DNA of 64,000 bases, taken from Tetrastigma voinierianum. Lineage: Eukaryota; Streptophyta; Magnoliopsida; Vitales; Vitaceae. The notes beneath the pieces were generated by a model, which did no database searches, was not told the DNA's origin, and saw only the letters and a program-made list of their open reading frames with translations. Of this stretch, positions 57,936 to 64,000 are shown in pieces. Numbering within the stretch: the first letter of the stretch is position 1; each line of letters starts with the position of its first letter. The position numbers and the translations under genes are program-made. The stretch lies in the NCBI GenBank assembly GCA_016808115.1, contig JAEQBH010000036.1:248001-312000 (forward strand), given 5' to 3'.

Positions 57936-59800
57936 TTTCTGAGAATACATCCTCGTTGACACCTAACTTTCTTTTCATAATACACAAGTCTCTTCAGAAC
58001 TCGCATAGCGACACTTTCTTTTATGGCATCCAACAAGGGAATGTTTAATTTAACTCGCTTGAACAACTCATGATTTCAGAACGATTGCTCAATTTCTGCG
58101 CCTCAACCTATGAAGGTATGGAGCACGATGACACCTGCAGTTGTTTCTTTTCTATTTCAACATCAACAACATCCGCCCTGTGAACATTTATACTGCTAGA
58201 CATACTAAATAACTCGTGGTTCATTTTGAAATATTTTATCGTTTTTGGAAAATTGGTCGAATGGTTTTATCAATTGTTTTTCCACTTCAAGAAAGGGTGA
58301 CAAATTTTTGTAATGTTCAAAAGTTACATCATTCGGGACTCGAGATTCCAACACTATTTCACCTCGAGGGTTTCGATGGTCCGAGAAGCCGGAGTTTCCT
58401 TTTTCGTTGAATATTGCCCATAGAAGAGGTCAACTTAGCACTGGGATCTCACATCATTTACAATGCTCAAATTCAAGGTCGTGGATCAAGGTCCCGGACA
58501 AACTAGTCACAATGTCCCAAACTCGTCTTGATGAGGTCGGGTAAAGTCGCTGATTTTGATTCCCCAGAAGAGGGGTGAAAACTCCTGTTGCGATTCATGA
58601 AATCCTTAAGGACCTCGATTTTGGAATTTAGGCTTGATTTGAAAAGCCTTGGTTTTCAAGTTCCGGCCTGCTATTCGGGGAAATGGTTTCGCCTCCCCAT
58701 TCTTCTAACAAAAATTCGAAAGTGCTTACCCAATTCTCGATTATAAGTTTCAGAGTAAGGAGAGTTGAAGGGCTTTTGGTAGTTAAGAGCATTAGTCAGT
58801 TTATATGGATCGCTTCCCTTGACTCGAGGGAAGGTTAAGGCAAGTAATGGTTGATCGAGCGGGTTATCGCAAATGATGCATGACTCCATCCAGCCTCCGT
58901 ATCCCATAGGCACCGAAGGCACCTGGGTACAAATACCACCTCATTCCACTTTTTCAATTCAACTGCTTCTAACTTCCTAGTTGAACTGGCTATTTTCACT
59001 TCCAGGTCATCATCATTCTCTTACGCCGACGTATTCCTCCTCCCCGCAGGTGCACTATGCACTTTAGCAAAGATCTGTGTGGAGGCATTAGCCTCCCAAG
59101 TTCACACTTTACTAATAGACAAAAATTGCACAAATCTCCCTTGCTTTTCTTTTCATAAAAACTCCCGCACACATCATTCTGATGTATCATTTCATATTTC
59201 AGTGAAAGCCCTTGGTGAAAGTATGCAACGCATTTGTCCAACATCCAAACCATGACGAGGGGAGAGCGGGATGAGGTCCTTATATCTTCCTATACAATAA
59301 AGAAAAGTTCACCCTTTGCCATAAAAGTTTTAGATTATTCAGATGAGTGCTAGTATGGCCTGATAAAGAATTTGTCTTAAATTCATTTCGCATGTCTTCC
59401 CAAGTGAAAATCGACCGAGAGGAAGAGAATAAACCATATTTTGGGCATTTTCCCTTAGAGAGGAATTAATAAAACCATACAAACTATATGGAAAGATCCT
59501 CAGAGAAAGGCAGCAAACTTAAACATCCTCTCAAAATTCACGAATGGAAGAGGCTCGCACCTAATTCGATACACAAGGAGAAGACGACCATTCCGACTTC
59601 ATAAGAATCTGGTAAGCTCTCTCCGCAGGCTAATGCATTTGTTATTGCGGGTTCTTCGGGCAATAAGTAGAATCTCTGGCCAGTTTTTCAATATTGTAAA
59701 AGAGGTGCGGGAGTCAATATTGATCTTTAATTCGAAAAATTAATATTTCCCCTCCCGTCAGGTTAAGGTTGCTCATGATGCAACACCATCTCCGTCGTGG
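57936..59800 (-). pseudogene. gag of element F
   Basis: Minus-strand fragments: SLRENAQNMVYSLPLGRFSL (about 59460-59400), HGLDVGQMRCILSP and YFHQGLSLKYEMIHQNDVCG (about 59240-59160), corresponding to the CPHHG...YFYQGLSP...MCGG part of Athila gag. The C-terminal stretch includes MGYGGWMESCIICDNPLDQ (58905-58850), resembling the region near the gag end. A possible start, MSLHDGDG, lies at about 59800. Gag forms the particle. This copy is fragmented over several frames. Confidence 0.75.
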
Positions 59801-60164
59801 AGGCTCATGGTCTTTGCAAAGCTACCGATAACCCTTGGTCATTTGATTAAATGAGTTTGTTGATTTCTCGATGTTCCATTCGCGATTAGGTTCTCTGAAA
59901 ACAAATGTCTTATCGTGGAATCTTCAAGATGTCTTTCGGTGTATAACTCCATAAGCTTCTTTGCTCGTCACGGCCTAAACTAACATGCACACATTACCTT
60001 AACCGAGATTGCGGTATCCACTTATATAATCTACAAAAAGAATTAAAAGAAAATAGAGAATGCGGGTCGGACGCACATCGTAAATACGCTGCAGTCGATC
60101 AGAATATGATCGCACTTCGCAACAAATAGCTTCAAAATGCTTCGTTTTTCTTCGTGTGTTGAAA
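59801..60164 (-). mobile_element. Leader region of element F
   Basis: AT-rich sequence between the 5' LTR remnant and gag. I could not find a primer-binding site matching TGGCGCC; the junction is too degraded or uses another tRNA. Confidence 0.4.
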
Positions 60165-60535
60165 TTATTCCTGCCGCATAGTCGACGTCACAAGCTGATT
60201 ATAATATCATGGAAATTCACGTGTCACTTCCAATGCGATGTTTCAAATGATCCTTATGATCATTATCCAATGAATGTGCAAATAAAATATGGGCGGTTTT
60301 AGTTGATTGATTTATTAACCGATTGACTTAAACTAATTTAAAACGAAGGCGAATGATAGATCTACAGCTCACTCTTCTCCAACTAAAGTACTCACCTCTC
60401 ACTTATATTCTCATCTGCAGAGCCATCATTTAATGGTATTTGACGGGTGATATAACTCTTTAAAAGCTTTGGAAGACAAAGAATAAATGAAAGATATCAA
60501 ACGCTTGCTCAGACGATTTGATTGCATCATGAGAG
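60165..60535 (-). repeat. Truncated 5' LTR of element F
   Basis: This is homologous to 41070-41440. Homology stops at about 60535, in the GATTGCAT block. The remaining 0.95 kb of the LTR, including its start, is missing and replaced by unrelated sequence. F is therefore 5'-truncated by a deletion or rearrangement. Confidence 0.7.
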
Positions 60536-61420
60536 ACACCCCATTTCCCGGCGGGCCCATCGACAACCTAACTCCGCCGAATACTCGCACTGCAGAACCC
60601 GACACCACTCACGAAATCGCGGCAGAGCTTCCTTTGTACAAGGAGCTCTACCTAAATACAACTCCGTCCCAAACAAATTTTTACACGACACATCGGTCCA
60701 CACGCGAGGAAATAACCTGGCCACTTCGCCCGAATCAATACTACAAAATACATCAACTATATTACCATGGGCTCAAGAGCTAATAAATCACTTCAATTCA
60801 ACATATTAAAACGCATAATTTCTAATACACGCTATATCCAAAAGTTCTCACAAAGCCCACAAAACCCGCTTTCTTCTAAACGCGGCCTCTGAAGGGAAAT
60901 AAGCCGCCCTCTCAGACACTCCTCAGACTGAATAAATATCCTTCGACTGCGCGAAAGAAACCCGCTGAGCACTTCACGCGGCTACTCCCACCCAAGACAC
61001 ACGTCACAAACAATCACACCCAAGAACATAATGATCCTACTGAATGCCTCGAGCCTTCACCGACTCCCCTCACACGCTCAAGCCAAATGCGAAGAAAAAT
61101 CACAAAGCCAAAACAAAGCCTTTATTCAAGAAAACTTACTACCGAGGCGAACTGCTGATAACCTTCCAAAATTCACGCCCGATCGAATCACGACAATCTC
61201 CTAATGCGATTCTCCTGAAAATCTTCTGGTCGAAATTCCTTCACAAACGGCTGGGTTGCTTCTTTCATATCAAGACTCACTCCTATCATTCCAGCACACT
61301 GTCGCATACACTACAGTTAAAAGTGCCTCGCTGGATGCTTTTCAATCACAAAAGTAGAGTATATATGCTATACAGTACTATTATTATATGTCATCTATGC
61401 TGCTGTCGCAGGTGAGAACT
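60536..61420. other. Unclassified segment right of truncated F
   Basis: It is richer in C and in CpG than its surroundings. Frames of 95-123 codons (for example 61044-61415 plus) have no recognised similarity. It does not match any LTR in the window. It may be a fragment of another element or unrelated host DNA joined by the event that truncated F. Confidence 0.4.
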
Positions 61421-61690
61421 ACCTTGACATTTATATACGTCAAGGTTGATTTAATTTTACCACTAACAAATATCGTCAACAGTAATAAATGCCAACGCTT
61501 TTTCTCTTTATCAACGTTGAATTCAACATATGTTAAGATTGCTTGAACTTGTGTCAATGTAGACTTGCTTTTGTGTTAATGTTACTACAAAAAGATGTCA
61601 ATGTTGAGTATAATAAATGGAGGTTTCTAGCTATTACAAATGTCAAGGTTGGGCATTGACCATCCATCAAGATTGCTTTTGAAAATTTTA
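61421..61690. repeat. Cluster of short direct and inverted repeats, DNA-transposon-like end
   Basis: About eight variants of GTCAAGGTTGA, GTCAATGTTGAG and their complements (TCAACGTTGA, CCTTGAC) are packed in 270 bases, with ACTACAAAAAGATGTCAATG near 61584. Iterated subterminal repeats and an ACTACAAAAA end resemble a CACTA transposon terminus. The other end and a 3-base duplication are not seen, so this is tentative. Confidence 0.35.
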
Positions 61691-62835
61691 TACACATTCC
61701 ATTATGCACTCTGACTTAGCCTGTAAAACACTCTTGCAAAGTCTCAAAACCAAATATAAAGGTCATTTCTCAAAGTAAAACTTATTATATAAATTTGAAC
61801 ATTAAAAAAATTGGAATACATCTTTACCAATGGCTTTATTTAATTTCTACATACAAAAAAAGACTAATAATTTTTTTTTTTGTTAAGATAATATTCAAAC
61901 TGTAATTGTAAAATACAACATTATCGATCTTAAAGCTAGTCTCGAATTCTTCCCCATCTTTTTCCTTTTGCTATATTTCCTGGATATCAGACAAAATATA
62001 CATAACATTAATTGAAATATAAGAACATGTACCAAAATTGCATTTTTCAAATTATAAGGTGCTTTAATTACAATAATATATCAAATATAGATGCAATTTC
62101 AGATTTTACATTCTAGCACTAATTTTGTATTAAGACATGCACATTGTTTTTTATACAAAGCAAGAGAAAATAAAGATGTAACAAAATATTAATAGAATGA
62201 GAGAGCTTATAGTTAAAGTATTTATATGAAGAGTCAGTAACATCCTAGAGTGGTGAAAATGATAATAGTTTATGATGCATTTAAAGAGTATCGTCCACAT
62301 ACAATTTTCACACCCAATATATAGTTCTATCTTGACTTGAATTTAGTAATCCACATCATCGCAACACTCACCTAAAGAAAGATACAACAAAGTTAGGGCA
62401 TGAGGACCCACAATTATTCATTTATCACATTCAGTAAATATTATTTCAATCACACATCAAAATCGCATAAATACATAAGATACTTTATCAGCGTCACAAC
62501 AATATCAGGCACAATATATATCAAAATCTAATGGTTTTTTTTTTTTAACTTTCATGGAGTTTCACTCATTGTTACGTTTTTTTATGATGACTATGTAGAA
62601 AACCAACCCACAGCCCTTTGGAAACATCATGTGGATGTTTCTTCATGTACTTCAAATAGTTACAACATGCAATAAATTATTTGGTATCCTTTAGTGGTGC
62701 CAGTACATAAAATTGGTACTACCCATTAATGTTCGTGTAGAAGTGAATATCTATAGTAAATTCTCAAATTACTTTCATCTCAAAAGTTGGCATGATATTA
62801 TCTCTCATTTGTTGTAGCAAATAAAATTACTCTAA

Positions 62836-62893
<58 letters not shown>

Positions 62894-64000
62894 AATACAA
62901 AATATAAAATAGAGGATTATATAAAATAATTTAAAATAAAATGAATATATAAATTAAAATTAAAATATAATTCAAATCAAAATTAGAAAAATAATAAAAT
63001 GATTTGAGCCAAAAAAGATACATGTTCTTTTAAAAAATCAACTTTTAACCAAAATTATGCTTTTTGGAAATATCAATTTTCTAATTTTTATTGATTATCA
63101 GTTGTTAATTTTAAGCTTCCAGCACAAGTTTAGGGAAATCTTAAATAATTCGATGAAGGGCTGGAAGAACCACCACGGTAATGTGTGACTGTGATCAACG
63201 CTTTGGGAGCGGTTGAAAGGCATCGATGACGATGCATATAGCGAGATCGAGATCCACCTCACCTCTATTTGAAGAAAAATGTCCACCTATTTTTGGAGAA
63301 GATTGCATCCTCTGTGCAAAATCTGATGTCGCAAGCCGTCAAACATCAACATAGCGTCGATGCTCCATGGATCCCGACGATCATTGACTTTCGGCAGCAC
63401 TTGATGACTATGATGCTCCATGAAATTGATATGATGTTAGAGCCTCTTCCCAGAATGGCCATGGTCGCTAGATTGTGAGCATTTGTAGTCTTTGAGATCA
63501 ATGCCGAAGTAGAGATGGGATGGTTAAGATTAGGCAAAGAGAGCATTTAGGAGAGAGAGAGAGAGATACTAGATTGAGGTGAAAAACTGATGATTCAGGT
63601 TTTTCTAAACAATATCTAGGGCTTCTAATTACCCATCTCCATGGAGGGTGAACGAAAAAAAGAAGAGAAAAATAAAGGAGTAGTGAGGGCGGCTGAGAAG
63701 AGGGAAAGAGTAAGGGTGTATCTTTAGGGCTTCTTGTTAATCAACGGTGAAGTTAAAATTTAATGAACGGTCCAGATTTTGTCAAGGAAAACTTTTAATT
63801 TTTTATTTATTATAACCAACTATATATAAGAATCAATTTGTGGATCATCCATTCTATAATATTAAATTATTCTAAAATATTATTTCAAAAAAATTATTTC
63901 TAAAAATTTATAACATTAATTTATTGGAAATTAATTAGTAGCAGAATAAAAATCCTAATCTCCTAATATATTAATTTATGTAATTTTAAAATTATATATA
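61691..64000. other. AT-rich right end; no gene recognised
   Basis: Noncoding, AT-rich sequence. 63100-63560 is the only part with balanced composition. It has short frames on both strands (63269-63478 plus, 63346-63546 minus) and, on the minus strand, a CT-rich stretch upstream. It could be an exon with leader or a transposon fragment, but I cannot support a product. Confidence 0.35.
62838..62887. repeat. (TA)n microsatellite
   Basis: A near-perfect run of about 24 TA units. Confidence 0.95.

Overview
This window is plant nuclear DNA, almost certainly repeat-rich (pericentromere-like) chromatin. It is dominated by Ty3/gypsy LTR retrotransposons of the Athila and Tat lineages, inserted into one another. 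The evidence is plant-type pol, gag and protease motifs in many broken frames, primer-binding motifs matching the 3' end of plant tRNA-Asp, long LTRs (0.6-2.6 kb), and two perfect 5-bp target-site duplications. No intact conserved host gene, rRNA or tRNA gene was recognised.

Left nest (1-21098). Element A (minus strand, no coding capacity, about 2.6-kb LTRs) abuts the pol gene of Athila-like element B (plus strand). The B 3' LTR ends inside the noncoding internal region of element C (plus strand, same family as A). The C 3' LTR ends inside the gag-protease gene of Tat-like element H (minus strand), whose 5' LTR ends at 21098. The simplest reading is H containing C containing B containing A, with the left halves outside the window.

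Middle (21099-41060). About 2.2 kb of AT-rich, low-repeat sequence is followed by element I (23308-39298, minus strand), a 16-kb insertion flanked by CATAG on both sides. I encodes decayed gag and protease and an extra ORF with the 'putative plant transposon protein' domain, but shows no reverse transcriptase or integrase. Element D (27118-33603, flanked by GAGGG) is nested inside I, and a 1.04-kb tandem duplication marks the 3' end of I. I interrupts a duplicated locus (X/X') that may encode small secreted proteins: one copy carries ten 69-bp (23-residue) repeats, while the other keeps a TATA box, a signal-peptide-like start and a single repeat.

Right nest (41060-60535). Athila-like element F (minus strand) has recognisable gag, protease, RT, RNase H and integrase. 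Its pol is split between RNase H and integrase by element G (46931-55626), a third member of the noncoding A/C family. The F 5' LTR is truncated at about 60535. The rest is an unclassified segment, a short repeat cluster and AT-rich DNA.

Two themes recur. Each LTR family carries its own iterated short palindrome in the first part of the LTR: GTCGCGAC in A, C, G and I, TTTCGCTATNATAGCGAAA in B and D, and GGTACCGGTACC in F. In B, C and G these sit upstream of a TATA-like box. Separately, the A/C/G family carries reiterated tRNA-Asp primer-binding motifs at the LTR end. Small indels are dense everywhere, so either the elements are old or the assembly is poorly polished; reading frames should be treated as approximate.
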